A stretch of 37,868 nt of DNA from positions 1 to 37,868 of the forward strand of contig JAIBAK010000035.1 of NCBI GenBank assembly GCA_019695215.1, in the 5' to 3' direction. The DNA is from Bacteroidia bacterium (lineage in GTDB: Bacteria; Bacteroidota; Bacteroidia; UKL13-3). The first letter of the stretch is position 1, and the number at the start of each line of letters is the position of its first letter. Positions 16,856 through 25,622 of this stretch are shown in pieces. The translations under genes and the position numbers were made by a program. The notes under the pieces were generated by a model, which was given only the letters and a program-made list of their open reading frames with translations, ran no database searches and was not told where the DNA came from.

Positions 16856-16863
16856 CAAAGGTA
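16856..16863 (-). promoter_or_regulatory. Bacteroidota -7 box for purM
   Basis: On the minus strand TACCTTTG matches TAnnTTTG exactly and ends nine bases before the purM ATG. This geometry, the same as at the MFS gene (1321-1328), predicts a nearly leaderless mRNA and argues against the TTG start. Confidence 0.5.
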
Positions 16864-16914
16864 AGAAAAAGTGTTAAGGGTTAAAAACCCGGAGTGTTTA
16901 CTATTTAGTGCCTT

Positions 16915-17280
16915 TTACATAAAGTAACGGGTGTAAATAAAGTAAGCCGCCACTGCAATGAGTACAATGTAAGCAAACTTAAAAATTTTATCTACAAACC
17001 AGGCCAGCACAAACATACCGCCCACTAAAAAGGAGCCAGCGGCAGTATAAAGCAGAAAATTGTTGTAGTCTTTGAGTACTGCACTAATTCCGCCTTCAAT
17101 CTGTGCATCGGCTTTGGCCATCCATTTTTCTACATTGCCAAACGGATGACGGGGTGGTTTGTGAAGCTGAGTAATCTCTACATACTCACGGGTAGCCAGA
17201 AAACATACATAAGCTGCTCCCAAAAAAATGATTACACTGATAATTTTGTTTGTAATCGGGTTTACTACTTTATTTCCCAT
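16915..17280 (-). CDS. Small membrane protein of unknown function (121 aa)
   Basis: I do not recognise the family. Hydropathy suggests three membrane segments: residues about 12-30, 75-95 and 98-118. Between the first and second lies a polar stretch of about 45 residues (includes HKPPRHPFGNVEKWMAK). No enzyme motif, Cys pair or signal-peptide cleavage site is visible. The ATG at 17278-17280 is preceded by an exact -7 box 23 bases away, so this is likely its own transcript, between the MORN-repeat gene and purM on the same strand. Confidence 0.75.
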   Translation of the reverse strand: MGNKVVNPITNKIISVIIFLGAAYVCFLATREYVEITQLHKPPRHPFGNVEKWMAKADAQIEGGISAVLKDYNNFLLYTAAGSFLVGGMFVLAWFVDKIFKFAYIVLIAVAAYFIYTRYFM

Positions 17281-17303
17281 AAAAAGGTTGGTTTGGTTTA
17301 GAG

Positions 17304-17311
17304 CAAATCTA
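17304..17311 (-). promoter_or_regulatory. Bacteroidota -7 box for the 121-aa membrane protein
   Basis: On the minus strand TAGATTTG matches TAnnTTTG exactly, with its last base 23 bases before the ATG. Confidence 0.5.
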
Positions 17312-17340
17312 AAAAAATAACCGAAGTAAACTATTAAAAA

Positions 17341-17997
17341 CTATCGTACAAATTTGTCGTTTTCCCAAAGGCCGTCCTGCAGCAGTTTACCCTGTGCGTT
17401 GTACAGTTTTCCCTTGCCGTGGCGTTTAGCTTCTTCAAATATACCAATGTAGTAGTCTCCGTTTTTCCACGTGTATTTTCCTTTCCCGTTAAACCGGTCA
17501 TTTTGCCACTGCCCTTCATATTTTTCACCCGCTTTGGTTATTGCAATACCATATCCGGTGCGTTGGTTATCGGTAAAGTGGCCTTCATAGCGGTTACCGT
17601 TTTCGTAAAGGGCCATCCCTTTTCCATTTGCTTTCCCGTTTTCAATTTCCCCTTCGTAAGTAAACCAAAACCCCTGAACCGATTGCAGCCTGAGGGTGCC
17701 TTTTTCTGTTACTTTTTTTTGTGGGGTGCCTGCGGTGTTTCCGCTATCATTTTTAGTTTCGGTGACAACGGGTGGGGAAATGAATGTATCAGGCGGTATG
17801 GTGTCGGGGTGCTCCGTTACAGCGTTATTTGAATCGGAAGTAAGCGGAATGGAATCTGTAACTATGAACGTTTTAGCGGGCTTCACCGGTAAATCAAAAA
17901 GGAAATAGAAAAGTCCTGTTCCGGCTAATAATATCAGGATAACCAATATCACTGCATTCCATTTGCGTTTATGTTCTCCGGCAGGTTCCACTACCAC
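17341..17997 (-). CDS. MORN-repeat membrane protein
   Basis: A 218-aa protein with one N-terminal membrane segment (residues about 14-34), a Pro/Thr/Ser/Asp-rich linker (35-100) and four MORN repeats of 23 residues beginning near residues 114, 137, 160 and 183 (pattern YEGxxxNxxxxGxGxxxxxxGxx). MORN repeats form a flat beta-sheet ribbon that binds proteins or lipids; the partner is unknown. With one N-terminal anchor the ribbon is most likely periplasmic (inference). No ATG is available before the membrane segment; the best start is GTG at 17997, five bases after the stop of the PorE-like gene, which implies translational coupling and a shared operon. Confidence 0.82.
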   Translation of the reverse strand: MVVEPAGEHKRKWNAVILVILILLAGTGLFYFLFDLPVKPAKTFIVTDSIPLTSDSNNAVTEHPDTIPPDTFISPPVVTETKNDSGNTAGTPQKKVTEKGTLRLQSVQGFWFTYEGEIENGKANGKGMALYENGNRYEGHFTDNQRTGYGIAITKAGEKYEGQWQNDRFNGKGKYTWKNGDYYIGIFEEAKRHGKGKLYNAQGKLLQDGLWENDKFVR

Positions 17998-18002
17998 GGG
18001 TA

Positions 18003-19955
18003 TTATTTATTAAAGTCGGTTGTTAATACTCTAAAAGTGGTGCGTCTGTTTTGCTGGTGCTGTTCTTCGGTACAATCGGCTCCGTCAACACAATCGTTCA
18101 CAAGTCTTGTTTCGCCATAGCCCACAGCAGTCATTCGTTTTTTATCAATACCTTTTTGTACCAGGTAATCTACGCATGCCTGTGCCCGTTTTTGTGAAAG
18201 GGAAAGGTTGTATTTGGCATCGGCACGGCTATCGGTGTGCGAGGCAATTTCGATGGTGATGGCCGGATTAAGCTGCATGATTTTAACTAAGGAGTCGAGC
18301 ACTGTTTTTGATTCGGGCCTCAAATCGTATTTGTCTACATCATAGTAAATCCCCTTCAGTGTAATTTCCTGTTCGGGAGCGGGCAGGGGTTCAAGCAAAA
18401 TATTCAGTTCAAGGGTACTGTCGTTTTTCATATTGCTTGTATTAATCCGGTACTCGGCACTGCTGAAATAATTTTCGAATGACGATACCAGACTGAACAG
18501 ATTGTTATAAGGCAACTCCTGAATAAATTCTCCTTTATCATTCGTTTTTAATGTTGCCAGCAGCTTGTTGTTACCTGAGGTAATTGAAACTTTAGCCATA
18601 GGCAAAGGCGTTTTCATTTCCTTATCGAGTACTTTACCTTTCACCATAAAAATATAAGGCTTTATACTGATAGAATAAATATCATCATCGCCCATTCCGT
18701 TTTGCCGGTTCGAGCAGAAATAAGCAATTACTCCACCGGGAGTTATACTTTTATATCCGGGAATAAAGGTAATTCCAAAATCGTCACCTCCCGAGTTCAC
18801 CGGAGATTTCATGTTCTCGGCCTTACTCCATTTTCCGTTCATTTCTACCGAGGTAAAAATATCCAGTCCGCCCATTCCTAAATGTCCTTTTGATGAAAAG
18901 TACAAAACCCCGTCAGCACCTATTGCCGGAAACATATCATCATCAAATGTATTAATAGTTGGCCCCAGGTTTTGCGGTTTCCCCCATTGGTCGGTGCTTT
19001 TATTGTAACTCACCGAATAAATATCTTTTTCGCCAAACCCACCTTTCATATCCGATGAAAAATAAAGTGTTTTCCCATCGGGCGAAAATGCAGGATGACC
19101 GCATGAAAATGAATCACTGCAAAATGGAAGCGGCTGCGGGTTTGACCAGGTTCCGTTTACCAGCGAACTGGAATAAATTTTACAGGTAACTTCTTTGCCG
19201 GTTACACCATTGCATTGTGTGTACAGCATCTGTGTTCCGGTTGAATCTACCCATATGGTTCCTTCATTTTCGGGGGTATTAACGGTTCCTTTTAATATAA
19301 CAGGTTTTTGAAAACCCGCATTAGCCATGGTGGCTTCAAATAAATCGGAGCACTTTTGTCCTGTCCATTCAAAAATCTGGTTTCCGGTTGCCTCGGGTCT
19401 TGATGAACTGAAATAAATTTTGACGCCTGAAACATACGGACTGTAATCGGAATTGGTGGAATTAACCGATGCCACATTGGTTACGGCATAGCGGGTGGGA
19501 CTGGCTTTCCATTTTTTTGCTTCGGCACATGATTGCTGTGCCAGTTTTCCTTTCGGGTCTTTAGGCTTTTCAAAAGTGTAATCATAAAACCTGCGCGCAG
19601 CATCGTCATACTGTTCAAAATATTTTAAACACTCGCCATACAAATATAAAATATCGGGGTTGGGGTATTGAGTATTTACGAGCTGTTCAAACCATTTAAT
19701 GGCTTGTTTCAGGTTATTGGATTTGATATAACTTAATCCCGCCATATAGGCCATATCGTTTTGCTTCTCGGGGTCTTTAATTTTTTCGAAAAGTTTTTTG
19801 TACAGCATGGCAGCCGTATTGTAACGTTTGGCGTTAAACGTTTCCTGAGCCCGCTGAATCTCGTAATCAAGCGGAGTTACGGGAGCAGTTTGCGCGAAAG
19901 TTGTTTGGATGAAACAACCGCTGCTGATTAAAATTAAAAACAGTACTTTTTTCAT
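18003..19955 (-). CDS. PorE-like TPR / beta-propeller / CRD / OmpA protein
   Basis: A 650-aa envelope protein. A signal peptide (MKKVLFLILISSGCF..., cleavage near TFA) is followed by TPR-like helices (about residues 25-130), WD40-like PD40 propeller blades (about 150-410; FSPDGKTLYFSSDMKGGFG, GADGVLYFSSKGHLGMGGLD), a carboxypeptidase-regulatory domain (about 425-520; KGKVLDKEMKTPLPMAKV) and an OmpA C-terminal peptidoglycan-binding domain (about 535-645; YYDVDKYDLRPES, SHTDSRADAKYN, NRRTTF). This order matches PorE, an outer-membrane T9SS component that anchors the complex to peptidoglycan; orthology is not proven because OmpA/PD40 proteins are numerous in this phylum. A GTG three codons upstream is open; the ATG gives a cleaner signal. 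A Cys could be lipidated but the box is not canonical. The MORN gene follows after five bases. Confidence 0.88.
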   Translation of the reverse strand: MKKVLFLILISSGCFIQTTFAQTAPVTPLDYEIQRAQETFNAKRYNTAAMLYKKLFEKIKDPEKQNDMAYMAGLSYIKSNNLKQAIKWFEQLVNTQYPNPDILYLYGECLKYFEQYDDAARRFYDYTFEKPKDPKGKLAQQSCAEAKKWKASPTRYAVTNVASVNSTNSDYSPYVSGVKIYFSSSRPEATGNQIFEWTGQKCSDLFEATMANAGFQKPVILKGTVNTPENEGTIWVDSTGTQMLYTQCNGVTGKEVTCKIYSSSLVNGTWSNPQPLPFCSDSFSCGHPAFSPDGKTLYFSSDMKGGFGEKDIYSVSYNKSTDQWGKPQNLGPTINTFDDDMFPAIGADGVLYFSSKGHLGMGGLDIFTSVEMNGKWSKAENMKSPVNSGGDDFGITFIPGYKSITPGGVIAYFCSNRQNGMGDDDIYSISIKPYIFMVKGKVLDKEMKTPLPMAKVSITSGNNKLLATLKTNDKGEFIQELPYNNLFSLVSSFENYFSSAEYRINTSNMKNDSTLELNILLEPLPAPEQEITLKGIYYDVDKYDLRPESKTVLDSLVKIMQLNPAITIEIASHTDSRADAKYNLSLSQKRAQACVDYLVQKGIDKKRMTAVGYGETRLVNDCVDGADCTEEQHQQNRRTTFRVLTTDFNK

Positions 19956-20017
19956 GAACCTCACTTGTTACAAACATCAATCAGGTACAAAAAATTGCCT
20001 TCGATGATTTCAAAATT

Positions 20018-20025
20018 CAAAGATA
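20018..20025 (-). promoter_or_regulatory. Bacteroidota -7 box for the 650-aa PorE-like gene
   Basis: On the minus strand TATCTTTG matches TAnnTTTG exactly, 62 bases before the ATG. It lies after the terminator of the upstream paralogue, so the two PorE-like genes seem to be separate units. Confidence 0.45.
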
Positions 20026-20056
20026 ATTGAAATATACCTCAGGAAATAATAACAAT

Positions 20057-20089
20057 AAAAAACCCCCATGAGTTGCATGAGGGTTTTTT
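20057..20089 (-). terminator. Intrinsic terminator of the 674-aa PorE-like gene
   Basis: AAAAAACCCCCATG at 20057-20070 pairs with CATGAGGGTTTTTT at 20076-20089 (one internal mismatch) around a 5-base loop. It lies 12 bases past the stop codon on the minus strand and ends in a T-run there; the symmetrical A/T arms would let it work on both strands. Confidence 0.88.
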
Positions 20090-20101
20090 ATTGGTTTCTT
20101 T

Positions 20102-22126
20102 TTATCGTCCGCCCGGTGGACGGGTAGTGTTATTTTTGTTTTTAGGAGCAGGAGCCGGTGCAGGCTCCGGTGGTGCATTGCGACTCTTGAACTTGGTACT
20201 GAGAATACGCACAGTGGTACGCCTGTTTAGCTGGTGTTCTTCTTCAGAGCATATTTTATTGCCCGGGTCTGATTTATCGCACTTACATTTTTCAACGGCA
20301 AGCATGTTTTCACCATAACCTTTAGCCACCAAACGTTCAGGGTCTATGCCTTTAGCCACCAGATAGGCTACAGCCGAATCGGAACGTGCCTGTGAAAGGC
20401 GGATATTGTAAGCCGAGTCGGCACGACAGTCGGTGTGCGAACCTAACTCAATTACAATACGCGGATATTTGTTAAGTGTCATTACTAATGAGTCGAGAAT
20501 AAGTGCTGCATCCGGACGGATATTCGCTTTATCCAAATCGTAGTAAATACCTTCAACCTTCACAAATTCGTAAGTGAATTGTTTCAGAGTAAAGTCCTGA
20601 ATCAAATCGGTAGATACTTCCAGTCCTTTGGTAGTTTGTGATTCCAAACGCGAATCGTAGTAATCTTCTTTGCTGGCAATTAATTCATAATCGGTATTGG
20701 CTCTCAGTGTAAATTTGTAATAACCATTGGCATCGGTAATAGCCACCATTCGGGTGGTATCATAGCTGTTGGTCATTACTACTTTAGAGCCCGGTAAAAT
20801 TTCTTTGGTCGAGTCGTCACGTACCACACCGCTGATGGTAAATACCAGCGGAGTCATGGAGAACCTCCAGATATCGTCCTGTCCGCGGCCACCCTCACGA
20901 TTGGATGAGAAAAACCCGTATTCTTTGGTATTATCGCAAATAAAGGCAAAATCGTCAGCTCCGGAGTTTATAGGAGAGCGCATATTTTTCGGAGTGCTCC
21001 AGCTTGTCCCCTGGCCTTTGGTCATAAAAATATCTAAACCTCCCAAACCTACATGTCCGTTTGAGGCAAAGTATAAAGTGCCGTCAGGATGAATAAAAGG
21101 GAACATCTCGTCAGCTTCGGTGTTAATAGAGTCGCCCATATTAATCGGGTCGCCCCATGTTTTACTTTTCTTCACAAAGTTTGAAAAATAAAGGTCTTTA
21201 CCACCAAAACCTCCCGGCTTATCACTGGTGAAATAGAGAATATTTCCATCTTCCGAAAGGGATGGGTGCCCGTAAGTAAATGTATCATTAGGATTGGCAC
21301 AGAATGGCATTAACTGTGGTTCTTCCCATTCTTTTCCTTTAAGTGTAGTGAACCAGATTTTACATCCTCTGCCATCGCCTTTGCGGCCATTACATTGTGT
21401 GTAATACATGGTTGTTCCTTTTTTATCAAAGCAACATACACCGTCATTGTAAGGGGTGTTTACTAATCCCTCTAAAAATATAGGGGCACTTAATTTCTTC
21501 TTCTTCAATTCGGAATACCAGATGTCCACGTGTTTGTTTCCGGTCCACATGTAATCGTCTTTACTTTTGCCGGCTTCGCGGTCAGTGGTAATGTAAAGGG
21601 CATTGTTTTTATAATAAGCGGGGGCAAAATCCGAAAATTTGGTATTAAGTTCTTTTACGTTTTCTACCAGATACCGGGTTTTTTGATTTTTCCACTTAAG
21701 GGCATCTTCGCAGCCGGTTATCATACGGTCGGCACGAGGGTCGTTTGAAACGAGTTTTTTGTACTCCTTCATTTCAATAATGGCCTGAGCATAGTTCTGA
21801 TTATTTTTCAGAGCTTCGGCATAGCGGTACTGGCAAGCAGGATCTTTGAAACCTGCTTTTAAAGCTTTTTTGTACCAGGTTTCAGCATTTTTAAAATCAC
21901 TTTTCATGCGGTAGCATTCGGCAATTTTAAAGGCAGCTTCTTTTTTGTCTTCTTTGCTAACTTCTTTACCTCCATACACATTTTTGTACGCATCGAGTGC
22001 AGCCGCAAATTCTTTTTTGTTGAAGTTTTCATTTGCCGACTTCATGTCTCCTTTACTGGGACAACCATAAAACACAGATAGCATTGCCACAATGGCGAGT
22101 TGCAAAAACGTATTCCTCAATTTCAT
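20102..22126 (-). CDS. PorE-like TPR / beta-propeller / CRD / OmpA lipoprotein
   Basis: A 674-aa paralogue of the gene downstream. The N-terminus (MKLRNTFLQLAIVAMLSVFYGC) is a probable lipoprotein signal with Cys22, although FYG is a loose lipobox. TPR-like helices fill about residues 28-135, PD40 blades about 150-430 (SLSEDGNILYFTSDKPGGFG, FIHPDGTLYFASNGHVGLG), a CRD about 440-530 (ISGVVRDDSTKEILPGSKV) and an OmpA domain about 545-655 (YYDLDKANIRPDA, SHTDCRADSAYNIRL, NRRTTVRIL). A short Pro/Ala/Asn tail ends the protein. The lipid anchor plus this domain order is an even closer match to PorE than the neighbour. Just before NRR both paralogues carry a Cys-containing insert. ATG at 22124-22126; own terminator. 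Confidence 0.9.
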   Translation of the reverse strand: MKLRNTFLQLAIVAMLSVFYGCPSKGDMKSANENFNKKEFAAALDAYKNVYGGKEVSKEDKKEAAFKIAECYRMKSDFKNAETWYKKALKAGFKDPACQYRYAEALKNNQNYAQAIIEMKEYKKLVSNDPRADRMITGCEDALKWKNQKTRYLVENVKELNTKFSDFAPAYYKNNALYITTDREAGKSKDDYMWTGNKHVDIWYSELKKKKLSAPIFLEGLVNTPYNDGVCCFDKKGTTMYYTQCNGRKGDGRGCKIWFTTLKGKEWEEPQLMPFCANPNDTFTYGHPSLSEDGNILYFTSDKPGGFGGKDLYFSNFVKKSKTWGDPINMGDSINTEADEMFPFIHPDGTLYFASNGHVGLGGLDIFMTKGQGTSWSTPKNMRSPINSGADDFAFICDNTKEYGFFSSNREGGRGQDDIWRFSMTPLVFTISGVVRDDSTKEILPGSKVVMTNSYDTTRMVAITDANGYYKFTLRANTDYELIASKEDYYDSRLESQTTKGLEVSTDLIQDFTLKQFTYEFVKVEGIYYDLDKANIRPDAALILDSLVMTLNKYPRIVIELGSHTDCRADSAYNIRLSQARSDSAVAYLVAKGIDPERLVAKGYGENMLAVEKCKCDKSDPGNKICSEEEHQLNRRTTVRILSTKFKSRNAPPEPAPAPAPKNKNNTTRPPGGR

Positions 22127-22219
22127 GTATAAATAACTGGGTTTAACGATTAAATATTTTCAAAGATGATGAAAATATTAAAAAAAACAATGTTCAATGA
22201 GGATTGTTATGTTATTCCT

Positions 22220-22256
22220 AAAAAAAAAGAGGCGCATCTTTTTACAACGCGCCTCT
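22220..22256 (-). terminator. Intrinsic terminator of glutamine synthetase gene
   Basis: AGAGGCGC at 22228-22235 pairs with GCGCCTCT at 22249-22256 around a 13-base loop; on the minus strand it is followed by a run of nine T. It begins about 20 bases after the glutamine synthetase stop. Confidence 0.9.
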
Positions 22257-22277
22257 CTATCTCTATGATTCAGTATG

Positions 22278-24467
22278 TTACTTCACAAATAACATTTCAC
22301 GATATTTTGGTAATTGCCACAACTCATCTTCAACAATCAACTCAAGCTTGTCGCAATGGTAGCGAATGGTGTCAAAATTAGGTTTTACCTTATTGCAGTA
22401 AGCCAGAGCAGCTTTGTGGGTATCACCCAAGTTGTTGGCTTTTTTACGTTCGCCAATCATTGCTTCCACTTTTTCCATTATAACAGCCACGTGCTCCCCG
22501 ATTTCATTTATCAGATCAAGTTGTGCCTGATATGTTTTTTTGCTCACTCCCAATGTTTTGAGGTTAACTACATTATCGCTTAATTTTTTCTGGTAATTTA
22601 AAGCAGCAGGTACCACATGTGAGTGGGCCAGTTCGCCAAGCACACGCGATTCAATCTGAATTTTTTTCACGTATTGTTCCAGCATAATTTCGTGACGTGC
22701 TTCCAGTTCTTTGTCAGAGAAAATGCCGTTTTTGGTAAACAAATCCTGTGTTTTTTTACTTACATAAGCATCAAGTGCCTGTGGGGTGGTTTTGATATTA
22801 TTCAAACCTCTTTTGGCCGCTTCTTTTACCCATTCATCGCTATACCCGTTTCCTTCAAAGCAAATCTTTTTTGACGTTTTCAGGTATCCGCGCAATACTT
22901 CGGCAATAGCTACTTCTGTTTTTTTACCTTTTTTAATTAAGGCATCGGTTTCTGCTTTGAATTTTTTTAACTGGTCGGCTACAATGGTGTTTAGTACAAT
23001 AAGAGCCGAAGATGAGTTGGCCGATGATCCTACCGCACGGAATTCAAATTTATTTCCGGTAAATGCAAAAGGAGAAGTCCGGTTACGGTCGGTATTGTCC
23101 AATAAAATTTCAGGTATCTTTTTAATGTTGATGCTCCCTACGCTGTGGCTGTCTTTACCCGGTTTTGATGAATTGTTTTCAAAGTCGCGCAACACATCCG
23201 AGAGTTGTGAGCCGATAAAGATGGACATGATTGCCGGAGGAGCTTCGTTGGCACCAAGGCGGTGATCATTGGCTGCACTTGCAATACTGGCACGCATTAA
23301 ATCGGCATGTTCGTAAACCGCTTTAATCACATTAATAAAAAAGGTAAGGAACTGCAGGTTGTTCATCGGGGTGCTTCCGGGCGACAATAAGTTCACTCCG
23401 GTATTGGTAATCATTGACCAGTTATTGTGTTTCCCCGAGCCGTTAATCCCGGCAAATGGTTTTTCATGGAAAAGAATTTCGAAGTTGTGTTTTTTCGCCA
23501 CTTTTTCCATCACATCCATCAGCAGCTGGTTGTGATCAACCGCAAGGTTGGCTTCCTCAAACATGGGCGCACACTCAAACTGAGAAGGGGCTACTTCGTT
23601 GTGACGTGTCTTTAATGGAATTCCGAGTTTGAGCGCTTCAATTTCCGACTCAAGCATGTACTGATACACTCGCTCGGGAATTGAACCGAAATAATGATCT
23701 TCAAGTTGTTGGCCTTTGGCAGTTTGGTGTCCCATCAGGGTGCGGCCGGTAAGAATTAAATCGGGGCGCGCCCAGTAAAAGGCTGAATCAATAAGAAAAT
23801 ATTCCTGCTCTATTCCTAAGGAAGCATGAGCTTTGGTCACTTTTTTATCGAAGTAAGAAGAGCACACATCCACTACTGCCGTCTCGAGCGAATGAAGCGC
23901 TTTCAGCAACGGGGCCTTGTAATCGAGTGCTTCGCCTGTGTATGAAACAAAAATTGTAGGGATACACAATGTTTTTCCCGAGGTATTTTCCATAATGAAA
24001 GCAGGGGAAGAAGGGTCCCATGCGGTATATCCGCGGGCCTCAAAAGTATTACGAATACCCCCGCTTGGAAAACTCGAAGCATCGGGTTCCTGCTGAACAA
24101 GTGCCCCGCCCGAAAATTTTTCTATCGGTTGTCCGTTTTCTGCCGGCTCAAAAAAGGAGTCATGCTTTTCGGCAGTGGTTCCGGTAAGCGGTTGAAACCA
24201 ATGGGTGTAATGGCTGGCTCCTTTGCTAAGTGCCCAGTGTTTCATTCCGTTGGCTACCTGATCTGCCAGTTTACGGTCAATGGTGTCGCCCGACTGGATG
24301 GCTTTTACCACTGCTTCGTAGGCATCCTTGGTCAGGTAATTCCGCATAATTTGCGTGCTGAATACATTGATCCCGTAAAAGTCGGAAGTTTTTTCAGATG
24401 GAACCTGAACCGGCAGCGGTTTACGCTTGCCAATGGCTTCGATGGCTTTAAAACGTAGAATTGACAT
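22278..24467 (-). CDS. glnN: Glutamine synthetase type III
   Basis: A 729-aa cytoplasmic enzyme, ATP-dependent ligation of ammonia to glutamate. The length (about 270 residues more than GSI) and N-terminus (RFKAIEAIGKRKP, FYGINVFSTQIMRNYL) are typical of the GSIII family common in Bacteroidota. Visible active-site motifs are SLGIEQEYFLID near residue 215 (metal-binding Glu), NGSGKHNNWS near 345 (metal-binding His) and EFRAVGSSANSS near 480 (substrate Arg). The C-terminal third is a long helical extension typical of the family. ATG at 24465-24467. It is transcribed alone, divergent from the small T9SS cargo gene across a 295-base intergenic stretch. No other nitrogen gene is near. Confidence 0.95.
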   Translation of the reverse strand: MSILRFKAIEAIGKRKPLPVQVPSEKTSDFYGINVFSTQIMRNYLTKDAYEAVVKAIQSGDTIDRKLADQVANGMKHWALSKGASHYTHWFQPLTGTTAEKHDSFFEPAENGQPIEKFSGGALVQQEPDASSFPSGGIRNTFEARGYTAWDPSSPAFIMENTSGKTLCIPTIFVSYTGEALDYKAPLLKALHSLETAVVDVCSSYFDKKVTKAHASLGIEQEYFLIDSAFYWARPDLILTGRTLMGHQTAKGQQLEDHYFGSIPERVYQYMLESEIEALKLGIPLKTRHNEVAPSQFECAPMFEEANLAVDHNQLLMDVMEKVAKKHNFEILFHEKPFAGINGSGKHNNWSMITNTGVNLLSPGSTPMNNLQFLTFFINVIKAVYEHADLMRASIASAANDHRLGANEAPPAIMSIFIGSQLSDVLRDFENNSSKPGKDSHSVGSINIKKIPEILLDNTDRNRTSPFAFTGNKFEFRAVGSSANSSSALIVLNTIVADQLKKFKAETDALIKKGKKTEVAIAEVLRGYLKTSKKICFEGNGYSDEWVKEAAKRGLNNIKTTPQALDAYVSKKTQDLFTKNGIFSDKELEARHEIMLEQYVKKIQIESRVLGELAHSHVVPAALNYQKKLSDNVVNLKTLGVSKKTYQAQLDLINEIGEHVAVIMEKVEAMIGERKKANNLGDTHKAALAYCNKVKPNFDTIRYHCDKLELIVEDELWQLPKYREMLFVK

Positions 24468-24762
24468 AATTATCAGGCGTTTATTAAAGTGTTTAAGGGT
24501 TAATTTTCAGGGTGTGAAATTACATAAACCGGAAATATAATTTATTAACAAATTCAACTAAATTGGCACATGTGGTAAAGTAGCCGGGGAGCGGGTAAAG
24601 AAGGAAAATGCCTGTATATTTCTTTCTCTATTGGGTTTTTCTTAGTTTTCTTCATCTTGCACGTGTTAAGAGGTGCAACCACAAAGCAGGTTTTCGGGTC
24701 TTTCTGTATCGGTAAATCAATAGCTTCTTTACAAAATCAAATGAAAAATAAATAAATCACAG
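24468..24762. other. Divergent intergenic region glnN / T9SS cargo
   Basis: No gene seen. It must hold promoters for both flanking genes, but I find no exact TAnnTTTG box; near-misses (one base off) are TATATTTC and TAGTTTTC on the plus strand. A 6-bp inverted repeat, TTGCAC at 24657-24662 and GTGCAA at 24673-24678, could be a regulator site or a small hairpin. Confidence 0.4.
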
Positions 24763-25551
24763 ATGAAAATAAAAAAAATCGTTTTCCTTTTCGCAGCAGT
24801 AGCCGGGGTTGGTATTTGCTTCGAACTTAATTCAAAACCAACGGGTGCTCCGGCTGGTTCTACCGGTTCCCCGGCCGATGGGGCTACGTGCTACCGGTCG
24901 GGTTGCCACTATGGAGCTCCTGTAGCTAAAACCGGAATTGTGAGTTCTGATATACCAGCTTCGGGGTATGTGCCGGGAGCCACTTATAATATTACCGTTT
25001 CGTTTTCGGGTACAGGAAAAAAAGGATTTCAAATATCACCTCAGTCATCATCCGGAATATTACTTGGTTCGCTGATAGCAGGTACGGGAAATCAAATTGT
25101 TGGAAGCAAATATATTACTCATACAGGAACACAAACCACGGCTACCGCAACCTGGAGTTTTAAATGGGTTGCTCCGGCTGCCGGTACAGGAGCAGTAACT
25201 TTTTATTGTGCCTGTGCCGTAACCCGCAACAACACCTGGACCACCACCTACACAGCAAATGAAGGAATAACTGCCGGCATTAATTCGGATGAAAACTCTG
25301 CATATTTAAGTGCTTTCCCTAATCCGTTCATCAATGAAATTGGGGTTAAGGTTTCTCTTAAAGCAGCCTCTCCTGTTTCCATCTGGGTGTATACGCTCAA
25401 CGGGCAATTGGTGCATCAGCAACACAATATTGGCGCTAAAACAGGAGATAACTCTTTTGCCATTAATCTTGCAACTGCTCAAAAGGGAGTTTATATTCTG
25501 AAACTGGAGCAAGACGGAGAACTGTACACTTCCCGCATTGTAAAAAATTAA
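24763..25551 (+). CDS. T9SS-sorted protein with choice-of-anchor-V/Reeler-like domain
   Basis: A 262-aa exported protein. A hydrophobic N-terminus (residues about 1-22) acts as a signal peptide. Next comes a short Gly/Ala/Pro/Ser-rich segment (TGAPAGSTGSPADG) with CYRSGCH at residues 43-49, a CX4CH arrangement that looks like a variant haem-attachment or Cys-pair motif. Residues about 60-165 form a beta domain (SGYVPGATYNITVSFSGTG, GFQISP, WSFKWVAPAAGTGAVTFYCA) that resembles the Reeler/choice-of-anchor-V fold. The last ~80 residues are a T9SS type A sorting domain (FPNPFINEIGVKV, VYTLNGQLV, KGVYILKLE, ending RIVKN). Own transcript, with a strong terminator after it. Function unknown; redox or adhesion are both possible. 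Confidence 0.85.
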   Translation: MKIKKIVFLFAAVAGVGICFELNSKPTGAPAGSTGSPADGATCYRSGCHYGAPVAKTGIVSSDIPASGYVPGATYNITVSFSGTGKKGFQISPQSSSGILLGSLIAGTGNQIVGSKYITHTGTQTTATATWSFKWVAPAAGTGAVTFYCACAVTRNNTWTTTYTANEGITAGINSDENSAYLSAFPNPFINEIGVKVSLKAASPVSIWVYTLNGQLVHQQHNIGAKTGDNSFAINLATAQKGVYILKLEQDGELYTSRIVKN

Positions 25552-25571
25552 AGGGAACAAACTATAAATTT

Positions 25572-25617
25572 AAATAAGGCAATTGGCTTTTGAATGGGAA
25601 GCCGGTTGCCTTATTTT
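25572..25617 (+). terminator. Long terminator hairpin after T9SS cargo gene
   Basis: AAATAAGGCAA (25572-25582) plus GGCTT (25585-25589) pair with AAGCC (25599-25603) plus TTGCCTTATTT (25606-25616): 11 bp and 5 bp stems split by a 2-base internal mismatch, 9-base loop. It lies 20 bases after the stop and only six bases before the ATG of the next gene. Confidence 0.85.
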
Positions 25618-25622
25618 GCGAG

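Noticed and set aside
16878..16890. GGGTT-AAA-AACCC hairpin between the 121-aa gene and purM
   Set aside because: Only a 5-bp stem and the T-run after it on the minus strand is interrupted; too weak to call a terminator.
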